Source: an uncultured Bacteroidales bacterium (GTDB lineage: Bacteria > Bacteroidota > Bacteroidia > Bacteroidales > Paludibacteraceae). From it: 58,081 bases of DNA. The first letter of the stretch is position 1, and the number at the start of each line of letters is the position of its first letter. The notes beneath the pieces were generated by a model, which was not told the origin of the DNA, did no database searches, and saw only the letters and a list, made by a program, of their open reading frames with translations. Both the position numbers and the translations under genes were made by a program. The DNA lies in NCBI GenBank assembly GCA_902762355.1, contig CACWNR010000010.1:1-58081 (forward strand). Direction: 5' to 3'. Below are positions 1 to 8,286 of this stretch, one piece after another.

Positions 1-1
1 T

Positions 2-559
2 TCAGCCCTCCACACCCGTGGAGTACGTTACTTTGAACCCGCAGTGGGCATCAAAGACTTCTGCGGTGCTATGAACGACATCAAAGACGGCTATAAACGC
101 CGCAAACATATCATTGTGCGCCGCTATCCGCGTCAAAACAAAGTCCTCCAACTCTATACCTACCATTTTCCCAAGACATGGTCTGCTGGCTGTATAGCCA
201 ACCGCGAACTCATCAAAGAAGCCCAGCGCCAAGCCCACGCCCTTGAGCACGATACCTCTCGTGCCGGCCTCGAGTGGCATCTCCGCTTCTTGAACCACTA
301 TTTCCGCGTCTTTAAGGGCGGCGAGAAGCCGGAACCCGGTATGAAGCCTTATTCCCGCTTCTACCAATATACTTACGTAGCCATCTATCGTGAGCTCCAA
401 GCTGCCGCCAAACAAGCCGAAGAGCCGACAGAACCCGTCTCCTTCGAGCCCATTGACTTCCGTCTGAAACCTATCCATACCCGCCACAAAACCCCTCTCC
501 GGCGTATTTTCGAGCAAAAAAACGTCCCAATATTTGCATATTCCGATTTTTTTCTGTAA
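2..559 (+). CDS. Conserved hypothetical protein, 5'-truncated by window edge
   Basis: The frame is open from the first bases of the window with no in-frame stop, so the true start lies upstream and about 185 residues of the C-terminal part are visible. The protein is basic and rich in Arg, His and Tyr, with motifs such as DIKDGYKRRKHIIVRRYPRQ and a helical stretch AQRQAHALEHD; no signal peptide or membrane segment is visible. I do not recognise a named family; it looks like a conserved Bacteroidales hypothetical. Its last codons run into the queH promoter: the -33 TTTG is in the coding region and the stop codon TAA overlaps the -7 box. The final ten residues (hydrophobic, AT-rich) may therefore be a non-conserved tail. 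Confidence 0.6.
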   Translation, partial: SALHTRGVRYFEPAVGIKDFCGAMNDIKDGYKRRKHIIVRRYPRQNKVLQLYTYHFPKTWSAGCIANRELIKEAQRQAHALEHDTSRAGLEWHLRFLNHYFRVFKGGEKPEPGMKPYSRFYQYTYVAIYRELQAAAKQAEEPTEPVSFEPIDFRLKPIHTRHKTPLRRIFEQKNVPIFAYSDFFL

Positions 560-564
560 TTTTG
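533..564 (+). promoter_or_regulatory. queH promoter
   Basis: TTTG at 533-536, 20-bp spacer, TAATTTTG at 557-564. This is the Bacteroidetes sigma-ABfr pattern (TTTG/TAnnTTTG). The -33 box continues as TTTGCATAT. It lies inside the 3' end of the preceding coding sequence and 22 bp before the queH ATG. Confidence 0.75.
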
Positions 565-586
565 CAGCGCAAAATTGTGTGAACAA

Positions 587-1174
587 ATGACGAAACAGGC
601 GGCGATAGTGGTTCCAGAGGGGTGTACGAGGGTGTTATTACACGCCTGTTGTGCGCCGTGCTCGAGTGCGATCGTGGAGTGGTTGATGGCGCATGGGATA
701 GAGCCGGTGATCTACTATTATAATCCGAACATTTACCCGCGCGAGGAGTACGAGATCCGCAAGAACGAAAGTAAGCGCCACGCGGAGTCGCTCGGCATCA
801 CCTGGATTGACGACGACTACTCCCACGATACCTGGCTGGAAGGTATATGCGGATTGGAGCAGGAGCCGGAACGGGGTAAACGCTGTGAGCGGTGCTTCTA
901 TATTCGGCTCAAAAAGACGGCCGAGAAGGCGCAGGAACTCGGTATCCGCTATTTCGCCACGACCTTGGCTTCCTCGCGCTGGAAGAGTCTGGAGCAGATC
1001 AACCGCGCAGGCATGGCAGCGCAGGAATCACTAAAACTAAATCCCCTAAGCCCTAAGCCCTTATTCTGGTCGCAGAACTGGCGGAAAGACGGGTTACAAG
1101 AACGACGCAACGAACTATTAAAAGCATATGGATTCTACAATCAGCAATATTGCGGGTGTGAGTTTAGTCACTAA
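587..1174 (+). CDS. queH: Epoxyqueuosine reductase QueH
   Basis: QueH reduces epoxyqueuosine to queuosine in the wobble position of tRNAs (cytoplasmic). The 195-residue protein has the family's cysteine pairs: C21-C22 in HACCAPC, C100/C103 in RCERC, and C189/C191 near the end in YCGCEF, which bind the metal centre. I chose the ATG at 587 over an upstream TTG (575) because it sits 22 bp after a good -7 box. Residues about 149-159 (LKLNPLSPKP) replace the usual loop before FWxQNWRKDG and are encoded by a CCCTAAG heptamer tract. The 3' end overlaps the following antiporter gene by 47 bp if that gene starts at 1128. Confidence 0.93.
   Translation: MTKQAAIVVPEGCTRVLLHACCAPCSSAIVEWLMAHGIEPVIYYYNPNIYPREEYEIRKNESKRHAESLGITWIDDDYSHDTWLEGICGLEQEPERGKRCERCFYIRLKKTAEKAQELGIRYFATTLASSRWKSLEQINRAGMAAQESLKLNPLSPKPLFWSQNWRKDGLQERRNELLKAYGFYNQQYCGCEFSH
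1030..1064 (+). repeat. Heptamer tract (CCCTAAG type) inside queH
   Basis: Five consecutive 7-bp units fill 1030-1064; the last three are CCCTAAG, CCCTAAG, CCCTTAT, the first two more degenerate. The tract is translated in queH as a Pro/Leu/Lys loop just before the conserved NWRKDG region. It belongs to a set of heptamer tracts found across the window. Confidence 0.7.
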
Positions 1175-3014
1175 CTCCTTGGCGATCATCGCGCTGGTGA
1201 TGCTAACGATTTTGGTGATACCAATGATATGCCGTAAGATCCGCATCCCGAGCATCGTGGGTTTTATCCTCGTGGGAACGCTCGTCGGGCCTTACGGTCT
1301 GAACCTGCTCGCGGGCATCGATGCCATCCAATCGCTGGGCAAAATAGGCATGTTGTACATCATGCTGCAAGCGGGTATCGAAGTGGATATAAATGACTTC
1401 CGTCAGCAGCGAACGCACTCGATTGTTTATGGCTTTTATTCCTTCGCGTTGCCTTTTGTGCTCGGATTACTCACCAGCCGGTTGTTAGGATTCGGTTGGG
1501 TAACCAGCACGCTGATGGGTGCGATGTACGGTTCGCACACGCTGATGACCTACCCCATCGTGAGCCGTTACGGCGTACAGAAAAACGCGGCGGTTAACAT
1601 CGCCATCGGTGGTACGATGCTGACGATCACGCTCTCGCTCTTGGTACTTGCATTCTTGAAGTCGAACTTCGTTTATACGGACGCCATCACAACCGGCGGA
1701 TTGATAGCACGCATCTTAGCCACCATCGTCACAATCACAATCATCTTCCCTTGGTTGGCACAACGTATCTTCAAGCGCTGGACAGATCCGAACACAGGCT
1801 TCCTGGTAGTGATGACGATGATGCTGGTGTCTGCTCTCATGGCAGAATGGGCAGGTCTGGAAGGCATTTTGGGTGCGTTCATCTGCGGCGTGAGTCTCAA
1901 CCGCTTGGTTCCTAACCTGAGCCCGGTGATGATGCGCATCAACTTCGTGGGAAACAATATCTTCGTGCCGCTCTTCCTGATCGGCGTGGGCATGATGATC
2001 GACCTGTCGCTGCTGTGGGAAGGATGGATCACGATCATCATCGCGTTCGTGATGATTGCCACGAAATTAGTGGGCAAATGGAGCGCGGCATGGTTGGCAC
2101 AGAAGAGTTTCGGTTTGCAACCGGTGGAGCGGCAGATCATGTTCGGTTTGACGCACGCCACAGCAGCCGGTACATTGGCCATCGTAACCATTGGTTACGA
2201 GACGGGCATTTTCAATGCCGAGATCCTGAACGCGGCCGTGCTGATGATCCTCGTGCTCTGTACCTCGGCTTCGTTCATCACAGAGTACGCCGCCAAGCAG
2301 TTGGCGCTGCAGGAAGAGGCACGTATCGAAGCGGATAAGACGGACGACACTTGGCAGTTGATGACCGTGGGTGAGAACAGGCATTATGAGTTACGCGAGT
2401 TGGCGGAGTTGGGTGAACTCCCCGCCCCCTCTTTCGCGGTGGAAGATGAGTGGTCGGGTGCAATGCAGTTGGTTAACAGCCAGCGCACGGCATCGATCAT
2501 CTACCACCCGAATCAACCCATTAACACGATCAACCGCCTGTTGGTAGCTGTTCCGCGTTATGCGGAGAAAGAGCACGATTTCATTACGTGCTTCGGTCTG
2601 GTGCGTCGTCTGAGCAGTCAGATAGGCGCGAAAGTGGTTTTCTTCGCCAATGAAGACACCCAGAAAGTGATTCAGACTTTCTGCCGCCGTAAGGGCAAGT
2701 ACCTGCGGGCATCGTATCGCGAGATGGAGGACTATGAAGACGTACTGATGATCGCCAAACAGATGGCTCCGGACGACATGATCGTGATGATCAACGCGCG
2801 GCCTTCCACCCCATCCTACAACCCGCTGTTTGAGCAGGTTCCGACGATGTTAGAGCGCTTCTTCAGCGACCACAGTTATATAGTCGTTTACCCCGAACAG
2901 GAGACAGGTTCAGCGATCCCCGACATGATGAGCGGAGACACGCCACAGGCGAGTCGTACATGGAAAGTAGTTAGCTGGCTGAAACAGAAGATCTTATCTT
3001 TTCAACAAAGATAA
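1128..3014 (+). CDS. CPA2-type cation/proton antiporter with C-terminal Usp-like domain
   Basis: Predicted inner-membrane monovalent cation:proton antiporter of the KefB/NapA class (CPA2). Residues about 15-400 form some twelve hydrophobic segments, with family patterns such as PSIVGFILVGTLVGP, LYIMLQAGIEVD and SHTLMTYPIVSRYG. Residues about 400-610 are soluble and resemble a universal-stress-protein fold (NRLLVAVPRYAEKEHD...DDMIVMINARPSTPSY), an arrangement common for these transporters in Bacteroidetes. The ATG at 1128 lies within queH (47-bp overlap); a start a few codons downstream (GTG near 1158) is possible, as the first residues are not clearly conserved. It probably shares the queH transcript. 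Its 3' end overlaps the convergent exosortase gene by 44 bp. Ion specificity cannot be read from sequence. Confidence 0.85.
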   Translation: MDSTISNIAGVSLVTNSLAIIALVMLTILVIPMICRKIRIPSIVGFILVGTLVGPYGLNLLAGIDAIQSLGKIGMLYIMLQAGIEVDINDFRQQRTHSIVYGFYSFALPFVLGLLTSRLLGFGWVTSTLMGAMYGSHTLMTYPIVSRYGVQKNAAVNIAIGGTMLTITLSLLVLAFLKSNFVYTDAITTGGLIARILATIVTITIIFPWLAQRIFKRWTDPNTGFLVVMTMMLVSALMAEWAGLEGILGAFICGVSLNRLVPNLSPVMMRINFVGNNIFVPLFLIGVGMMIDLSLLWEGWITIIIAFVMIATKLVGKWSAAWLAQKSFGLQPVERQIMFGLTHATAAGTLAIVTIGYETGIFNAEILNAAVLMILVLCTSASFITEYAAKQLALQEEARIEADKTDDTWQLMTVGENRHYELRELAELGELPAPSFAVEDEWSGAMQLVNSQRTASIIYHPNQPINTINRLLVAVPRYAEKEHDFITCFGLVRRLSSQIGAKVVFFANEDTQKVIQTFCRRKGKYLRASYREMEDYEDVLMIAKQMAPDDMIVMINARPSTPSYNPLFEQVPTMLERFFSDHSYIVVYPEQETGSAIPDMMSGDTPQASRTWKVVSWLKQKILSFQQR

Positions 3015-3564
3015 CCCATAAACCGAACAACATCGCGTAGAACAGGTATTTGAAGATGTAGTCGTGGAGCATGTGGAACCACTCCGGATGAAACTCTACG
3101 AAAAGCGTGATGGCGGTGATGCGCAGGATGTTAAACACATAGCAGCAGAGCCATCCCACGGGAATGAACCATAGTTTATGCAGCCAGGTCTTATAGGCCG
3201 GCTGCGTACTTTTTACAGTCAGGATAAGACACATCCAGATAAAACTCTGCTTGAGACCCGTACAGCCCCAAATGATGGTGGAGCCGGAGCCTGTCTCAAA
3301 ACGCACTGTATGCTCGCCCACCATGTACACCGTGTCGCGGAAGAGGGATACGAGCCAATAAACGACTTGCGCGATATGACATGCCATGAACTCAAACGGC
3401 GCTGTCACGTCATAACCGAGCCACGTCACGACATCGCCGTTCTCATCGCCGACAAACGTCCATTTCCAGGCGTAGTTAGCGACGAGAAGCGTTATCATGA
3501 AGATAATGACATCTTCATAGGGCTTGAGCCATTCAAATCGTTGTTTTAGCGAAAGGCACTGCAT
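2971..3564 (-). CDS. Exosortase/archaeosortase family protein
   Basis: Small polytopic inner-membrane protein (about 197 residues, several hydrophobic helices) with the exosortase catalytic set: Cys in IWGCTGLKQ, Arg in FNILRIT and His in HMLHDYIF (C104, R151, H170 if numbered from the upstream GTG at 3573). Exosortases/archaeosortases are cysteine transpeptidase-like enzymes that process proteins carrying a short C-terminal sorting tail. I prefer the ATG at 3564 to the GTG at 3573; either start lies inside tsaD (32- or 41-bp overlap), so it is probably translated from the tsaD mRNA. No PEP-CTERM-type substrate is recognisable in the window. The 3' end overlaps the antiporter gene on the other strand. 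The exact subfamily is uncertain. Confidence 0.8.
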   Translation of the reverse strand: MQCLSLKQRFEWLKPYEDVIIFMITLLVANYAWKWTFVGDENGDVVTWLGYDVTAPFEFMACHIAQVVYWLVSLFRDTVYMVGEHTVRFETGSGSTIIWGCTGLKQSFIWMCLILTVKSTQPAYKTWLHKLWFIPVGWLCCYVFNILRITAITLFVEFHPEWFHMLHDYIFKYLFYAMLFGLWVIFVEKIRSSVSAS

Positions 3565-4579
3565 CAATGGCACAGAAATCGTTGTCTAAATATTTGAAAT
3601 AACCGGCCTGGCAGACCATGGCTGCGTTATCGGTAGTGAAGGAGAACGGCGGAATGAACACGTTCCAATGGTACTTGTTCCCGTAGTCAATAAAGGCCTG
3701 CCGCAGGGCACTGTTGGCACTCACGCCACCGGCCACTGCCACCTCACGAATCTTGAGGTCATTGGCAGCTTTCTTGAGCTTGCGCATCAGGATATCCACG
3801 ACCGTTGCCTGCAAGGAAGCACACATGTCTTCACGGAGATTTGGAACATTTTCCGCCAGTTCATCAATCGTCTCTACTCCGTGCATTTTGAGCATGTCGC
3901 GGAGCGTATAGAGGAAGGAGGTTTTGAGTCCCGAGAAGGAGTAATCGTAACCCGGGATATTGGGTTTTGCAAAGGGGTATTTTGTGGCGTCACCAAGCTT
4001 GGCAAGCTTATCTATCCACGGACCTCCCGGGTACGGAAGGCCTAAAACCTTAGCGCATTTATCAAAAGCTTCTCCGGCGGCATCGTCGATAGTTTGGCCG
4101 ATTATCTCCATATTATTATACGCACGTACAAGCACTATTTGAGAGTTTCCACCGCTGACCAACAGGCACAGAAACGGAAATTTAGGATGTTTTAATCCGG
4201 TGCCATCTTCAACAAAATGAGCCAGCACGTGACCCTGCAAATGGTTCACATCGATGAGGGGCACACTGAGTGACAAAGCGAGGCCTTTGGCGAAGGATGT
4301 ACCGACCAGCAAAGAGCCCAACAAACCGGGTCCACGGGTAAAAGCGATCGCTGAAATATCCTCTTTGGTCACCCCGGCGCGCTTTAAGGCCGTGTCAACG
4401 ACCGGTAAAATATTCTGCTGATGCGCACGACTTGCCAACTCGGGCACTACCCCGCCGTACTCCTCGTGCACCTTCTGACTCGCAATCACATTACTGCGCA
4501 AAATACCATCAACGATCACCGCCGATGATGTATCATCGCAACTCGATTCAATTGCCAATATGACGATTCTTTTTTCCAT
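3533..4579 (-). CDS. tsaD: tRNA N6-threonylcarbamoyladenosine transferase TsaD
   Basis: TsaD transfers the threonylcarbamoyl group from TC-AMP to A37 of ANN-decoding tRNAs, working with TsaB (cytoplasm). The 348-residue length is normal. Visible marks: the N-terminal ESSCDDT ASKHA-fold motif, the metal-binding H113/H117 in NHLQGHVLAH, LVSGGNSQ, and the DDAAGEAFDKCAK motif. The start at 4579 is only 8 bp downstream of its -7 element, so the mRNA may be nearly leaderless. It heads a two-gene unit with the overlapping exosortase gene. Confidence 0.96.
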   Translation of the reverse strand: MEKRIVILAIESSCDDTSSAVIVDGILRSNVIASQKVHEEYGGVVPELASRAHQQNILPVVDTALKRAGVTKEDISAIAFTRGPGLLGSLLVGTSFAKGLALSLSVPLIDVNHLQGHVLAHFVEDGTGLKHPKFPFLCLLVSGGNSQIVLVRAYNNMEIIGQTIDDAAGEAFDKCAKVLGLPYPGGPWIDKLAKLGDATKYPFAKPNIPGYDYSFSGLKTSFLYTLRDMLKMHGVETIDELAENVPNLREDMCASLQATVVDILMRKLKKAANDLKIREVAVAGGVSANSALRQAFIDYGNKYHWNVFIPPFSFTTDNAAMVCQAGYFKYLDNDFCAIDAVPFAKTTI

Positions 4580-4587
4580 TCCGGCTG

Positions 4588-4619
4588 CAAAATTACAACA
4601 TTTTTCTTAAATATGCAAA
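4588..4619 (-). promoter_or_regulatory. tsaD promoter
   Basis: Read on the minus strand: TTTG (4619-4616), 20-bp spacer, TAATTTTG (4595-4588). The -33 box is extended as TTTGCATAT. The -7 box ends 8 bp before the tsaD ATG. Confidence 0.75.
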
Positions 4620-4624
4620 AAAAA

Positions 4625-4656
4625 CTTGCACATATGCAAATTTTGTTGTACCTTTG
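4625..4656 (+). promoter_or_regulatory. Promoter of the outer-membrane protein gene and downstream run
   Basis: CTTG at 4625-4628, 20-bp spacer, TACCTTTG at 4649-4656. It drives a 65-70 nt AT-rich leader before the ATG at 4729. It is the only clear promoter seen for the plus-strand run to 17680, although internal promoters inside coding regions cannot be excluded. Confidence 0.75.
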
Positions 4657-4728
4657 TACGCTTTTTTGACAATAACAAACAAAACGGTTAAATTATTAAT
4701 TAATTTATTAACTAAAAACAACAACATT

Positions 4729-5247
4729 ATGAAAAAGATTTTCACAGTGATTGTAGCAGCATTGATGATTGCTACTAGTGCAAGTGCTCAACACGAAATC
4801 GGTGCCATCGTTGGTGGTCTGAACGGTGCGAGCTACAAGTATTGGTTCAATGAGAACATGGCTATCCAGGCTGACCTCGCAGTTGGCTTGACCGAAGCAG
4901 CCGGTGGAACCTCTTATGCCGGTTCGTATTACAGCTGGCACGCAGGTATGTGGGATTTCACGATTAACCCGAACTTCTTGTATCACTTCCAGTTGCCCGC
5001 TAATTTCAAGTTCTACTGCGGTGGTGGTGTTAACTTCGGTATGTTGAGCGCTCTCGCTGCAAGTGGTGCCGGTGTTGACGGTAAATTCGGTATCAACGCA
5101 GTCGGTGGTGTAAGCTACGACTTGGACGCTGCTCCGATCGTATTGGCATTTGACTTCCGTCCGGGTTACGGTCTCGACTGGGTTCCTAACGGCCACATGA
5201 GTTACTTCGATTGGAAACTTGCTTTGGCAGTCCGTTACAAATTCTAA
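4729..5247 (+). CDS. Outer-membrane beta-barrel protein (porin-family-like)
   Basis: A 172-residue secreted protein: signal peptide MKKIFTVIVAALMIATSASA followed by alternating hydrophobic/aromatic strands (IGAIVGG, YKYWFN, MAIQADLAVGL, FTINPNFLYHFQ, FKFYCGGGVNFG) and ending in the outer-membrane-type aromatic terminus AVRYKF. This fits a small eight-strand barrel; no function can be assigned. I use the ATG at 4729 because it starts a good signal peptide and follows a long AT-rich leader; in-frame codons upstream are non-coding in character. It begins the plus-strand run containing waaA and hisS, with waaA starting 2 bp after its stop. Confidence 0.85.
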   Translation: MKKIFTVIVAALMIATSASAQHEIGAIVGGLNGASYKYWFNENMAIQADLAVGLTEAAGGTSYAGSYYSWHAGMWDFTINPNFLYHFQLPANFKFYCGGGVNFGMLSALAASGAGVDGKFGINAVGGVSYDLDAAPIVLAFDFRPGYGLDWVPNGHMSYFDWKLALAVRYKF

Positions 5248-5249
5248 TC

Positions 5250-6458
5250 GTGCTTTTCTATTATTGGATCATATGGATCGCAGCATTGTTCGGCCATCGT
5301 AAGGCCCAACTGCTGATCAAAGGTCAACAACAGGCGATGGAGCAAGTCAAGCGTGGGCTTGGCTTCTCTTCGCCTGTGTGGATCCATGCTGCGTCCGTAG
5401 GTGAGTTTGAGCAGGCACGTCCGCTGATTGAGCGGCTTCGCCGCGAGCAGCCGAATCGTCGTATCGTAGTGACTTTCTTTAGTCCCTCGGGCTATGAGAT
5501 GCGTAAGAATTACGATAAGGTGGACGCAGTAATGTACCTGCCTTTCCCGACACCTCGTCGGGCGATAAAGTTCATCGAGGCGCTTAAGCCCGAGATGGCG
5601 ATCTTTGTCAAATATGAGTTCTGGCCGGCTTATCTGAAAGAACTCAAGAAACGTGGTATCCCGACGTATAGCATCTCGGCTATCTTCCGTCCTACGCAGC
5701 GTTTCTTCCATTGGTATGGCGTCAGTTCATTGCGTCTGCTTCATTGCTTCACGCATCTGTACGTACAGGACGAGGCATCCCGTCGACTCTTGGCGGAGCA
5801 TGGAGTACATGACTGTTCGGTAGCCGGTGACACGCGTTTTGACCGTGTGGGTGAGATACTGGAGAAAGGGCTCAAAGCCGATGACCCGCGTCTGAGACCG
5901 ATACAGGACTTTGTGGAAGGATGCCATCGGGTCATCATTGCCGGCAGTTCATGGCCGGAGGATGAAAAACTGCTCGCCGAGTATATCAACCAGCAGCCGG
6001 ACACCAAACTGATTCTCGTACCGCATGAGATACACGAGAAACATTTGCATTTTATTTTCAATCTGTTCCAAGGTCGTTTTGTGCGCTACTCGCGTGCAAC
6101 GAAGACTGCGATGATCCACGCCAACGTGATGGTCATCGACACGATGGGTCTGCTCTCGTCGATCTACCGCTTCGGTCAGACGGCGTATATAGGCGGCGGA
6201 TTCGGTGTAGGTATTCACAACACGATCGAGGCAGCAGTATACGGTATGCCGGTTCTTTTCGGACCGAACTACCACCATTTCCGTGAAGCGCAAGGGCTGA
6301 TCGATGCCGGTGCAGCGCGGAGCATTAAGAACTATAGCGAATTGGAAGCGGCGCTTAATACCGCTTTGGATAACTATCAGGAGATAGGACAAAAATCAGC
6401 AGAATATGTAGCTTCTGAGAAAGGCGCTACAGCAAAAATATACGAGGAGATTTTCTAA
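5250..6458 (+). CDS. waaA: 3-deoxy-D-manno-octulosonic acid (Kdo) transferase
   Basis: WaaA (KdtA) adds Kdo to the lipid A precursor from CMP-Kdo at the inner membrane. The 402-residue protein has a short N-terminal hydrophobic anchor, the [17 protein letters not shown] motif of the N-terminal GT-B domain, [22 protein letters not shown], and the C-terminal [10 protein letters not shown] and [25 protein letters not shown] donor-binding region. The likely start is the GTG at 5250, 2 bp after the preceding stop; an in-frame TTG at 5211 would overlap the barrel gene by 37 bp and adds non-conserved residues. Its stop codon overlaps the hisS ATG (TAATG), indicating translational coupling. Confidence 0.93.
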   Translation: MLFYYWIIWIAALFGHRKAQLLIKGQQQAMEQVKRGLGFSSPVWIHAASVGEFEQARPLIERLRREQPNRRIVVTFFSPSGYEMRKNYDKVDAVMYLPFPTPRRAIKFIEALKPEMAIFVKYEFWPAYLKELKKRGIPTYSISAIFRPTQRFFHWYGVSSLRLLHCFTHLYVQDEASRRLLAEHGVHDCSVAGDTRFDRVGEILEKGLKADDPRLRPIQDFVEGCHRVIIAGSSWPEDEKLLAEYINQQPDTKLILVPHEIHEKHLHFIFNLFQGRFVRYSRATKTAMIHANVMVIDTMGLLSSIYRFGQTAYIGGGFGVGIHNTIEAAVYGMPVLFGPNYHHFREAQGLIDAGAARSIKNYSELEAALNTALDNYQEIGQKSAEYVASEKGATAKIYEEIF

Positions 6459-7765
6459 TGGCACAAAAACCAAGCATACCCAAAGGCACGCGTGACTTCA
6501 GTCAACTGGAGATGGCGCGCCGCAATTATATCTTCGACACCATCAAAGGTGTCTTCTCTTTGTATGGTTTTCAGCAGATCGAGACGCCGGCCATGGAGAA
6601 CCTGTCCACGCTGATGGGCAAGTACGGCGAGGAAGGTGACAAACTGCTCTTCCGCATCCAGAACAGCGGTGAGAAAGCCGCGTTGGCTCCGGAGAAAGGT
6701 CTGCGTTATGACCTGACCGTTCCGTTTGCACGCTACGTCGTGCAGCATCGCGAGGAGTTGAGTTTTCCGTTCAAGCGTTTCCAGATCCAACCCGTTTGGC
6801 GTGCTGACCGTCCGCAGAAAGGACGTTACCGTGAATTCTACCAGTGCGACGTCGATGTGATCGGTTCTGACAGCCTCATCGGCGAACTCGAACTGATCCA
6901 GATCGTAGAAGAGGTATATCGCCGTTTGGATATCAACGTGTGCCTGCATATCAACAACCGCAAGATCCTCGCCGGTATAGCCGAAGTGATCGGTGCACCG
7001 GAGATGATCGTAGATATCACCGTGGCAATCGACAAACTCGATAAGATCGGTATCGATGCCGTCAATGCGGAATTGAAAGAAAGAGGACTGAATGACGAAC
7101 AGATCGCCGCTTTGCAACCGATCCTGAACCTCAGCGGTACCACCGCCGAGAAACTTGCTGCCCTCAAAACGATTCTTGCCAACAGCGAGATCGGTCTGAA
7201 GGGCGTTGAAGAGATGGAAATCGTGTTCGACGAATTGGAGAATGTAGGTTGTACATTGAATATTGAACTCGATCTGTGTCTCGCGCGCGGACTTAATTAT
7301 TACACAGGCGCGATTTTCGAGGTGAAGGCTCTGGACGCACAGATCGGCTCGATCACCGGTGGCGGTCGCTATGACAACCTGACGGGTATCTTCGGACTTC
7401 CGGGTGTCTCGGGCGTAGGTATCTCGTTTGGTGCAGATCGTATCTACGATGTGTTGAACGAGTTGAATCTCTTCCCGAAGGAATTGCAATCTTCAACACA
7501 AGTGCTCTTCGCTACTTTTGGTCAAGACGAATTACATTATGCGCTCCGTTGGGCCAAAGAGTTACGGGCTAAGGGTATCGCCGTAGAGGTGTATCCTGAG
7601 CCGACGAAGATGAAGAAGCAGATGGGGTATGCGGATGATAAGAAGATCCCGTACGTAGCCATCGTGGGCGGTAACGAGATGGAGACCAATACGGTCATGC
7701 TGAAAAACATGGCTACGGGCGAACAGAAACAAGTAACATTGGACGAGTTATGCACGATACAGTAA
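6458..7765 (+). CDS. hisS: Histidine--tRNA ligase
   Basis: Charges tRNA-His with histidine (cytoplasm). Length 435 residues, close to the bacterial class II HisRS norm. Visible: N-terminal KGTRDF, motif 2 around [20 protein letters not shown], the HisA signature [21 protein letters not shown] with motif 3 near [14 protein letters not shown], and a C-terminal anticodon-binding domain ([11 protein letters not shown] to the end). Starts with TAATG overlap on waaA and its 3' end overlaps the next gene by 16 bp. Confidence 0.97.
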   Translation: MAQKPSIPKGTRDFSQLEMARRNYIFDTIKGVFSLYGFQQIETPAMENLSTLMGKYGEEGDKLLFRIQNSGEKAALAPEKGLRYDLTVPFARYVVQHREELSFPFKRFQIQPVWRADRPQKGRYREFYQCDVDVIGSDSLIGELELIQIVEEVYRRLDINVCLHINNRKILAGIAEVIGAPEMIVDITVAIDKLDKIGIDAVNAELKERGLNDEQIAALQPILNLSGTTAEKLAALKTILANSEIGLKGVEEMEIVFDELENVGCTLNIELDLCLARGLNYYTGAIFEVKALDAQIGSITGGGRYDNLTGIFGLPGVSGVGISFGADRIYDVLNELNLFPKELQSSTQVLFATFGQDELHYALRWAKELRAKGIAVEVYPEPTKMKKQMGYADDKKIPYVAIVGGNEMETNTVMLKNMATGEQKQVTLDELCTIQ

Positions 7766-8286
7766 AACAGTTTGACGAGGTGACGGCCAAATGCCGCGCG
7801 ATCTTCGTGGATAAGATGAGTGACTACGGTCCGTCGTGGCGTATCTTCCGTCTGCATGGCATCACGGATCAACTATACATCAAGGTTTGTAATATCCGTC
7901 AACGCCAAGAGACCGGTGTGAGCCTCGTGGGCGATGATATAGAGGGCAACCTCCGCGCCATCGTCAACTACGGCATCACCGCTATCATCCAGGAGCGCAA
8001 AGGTTTTGCCGATGCGGTGGATATGAGTAACGAGGATGCTCTCGCACTCTACGATCAGGTGCTCCACGAGGCCAAAGAACTGATGATGCGCAAGAACCAT
8101 GACTACGGAGAGGCTTGGCGTGAGATGAGCAAAGAAGGAATCGTGGATATGATCCTCGCCAAGGTCATTCGTATCAAGACCATCCTCGAGAACGGCGGCA
8201 AGACCATTGCTTCCGAAGGTGCGGAAGGTAATTATTTCGATATCATCAATTATGCCATCTTTGATTTGATTCATTATGAAGAGTAA
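7750..8286 (+). CDS. DUF1599 protein (internally duplicated)
   Basis: 178-residue soluble protein made of two copies of the DUF1599 (nucleotide-modification-associated domain 1) unit. DYG occurs at 25-27 and 118-120, each followed by W at +3; G-I appears at 37-38 and 130-131; EGN-x-x-x-I-x-NY appears from 65 and 159. The biochemical role is not established; the family name refers to its association with nucleotide-modification genes in phages, whereas this chromosomal copy sits in a housekeeping run next to a BT_3928-type gene. The ATG overlaps the hisS 3' end and the stop region overlaps the next start by 11 bp. Confidence 0.88.
   Translation: MHDTVKQFDEVTAKCRAIFVDKMSDYGPSWRIFRLHGITDQLYIKVCNIRQRQETGVSLVGDDIEGNLRAIVNYGITAIIQERKGFADAVDMSNEDALALYDQVLHEAKELMMRKNHDYGEAWREMSKEGIVDMILAKVIRIKTILENGGKTIASEGAEGNYFDIINYAIFDLIHYEE

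Noticed and set aside
2-586. Long minus-strand open frame opposite the first gene
   Set aside because: It is antisense to a frame with conserved-looking protein sequence, covers the queH promoter and has no promoter of its own.
1030-1064. CCCTAAG units resemble plant-type telomere repeat CCCTAAA
   Set aside because: Only two perfect units, inside an intact queH reading frame on a bacterial chromosome; other tracts have unrelated units.
5211-5249. Upstream TTG start for waaA
   Set aside because: It would add residues overlapping the barrel gene; the GTG at 5250 directly after the stop fits the usual WaaA N-terminus better.
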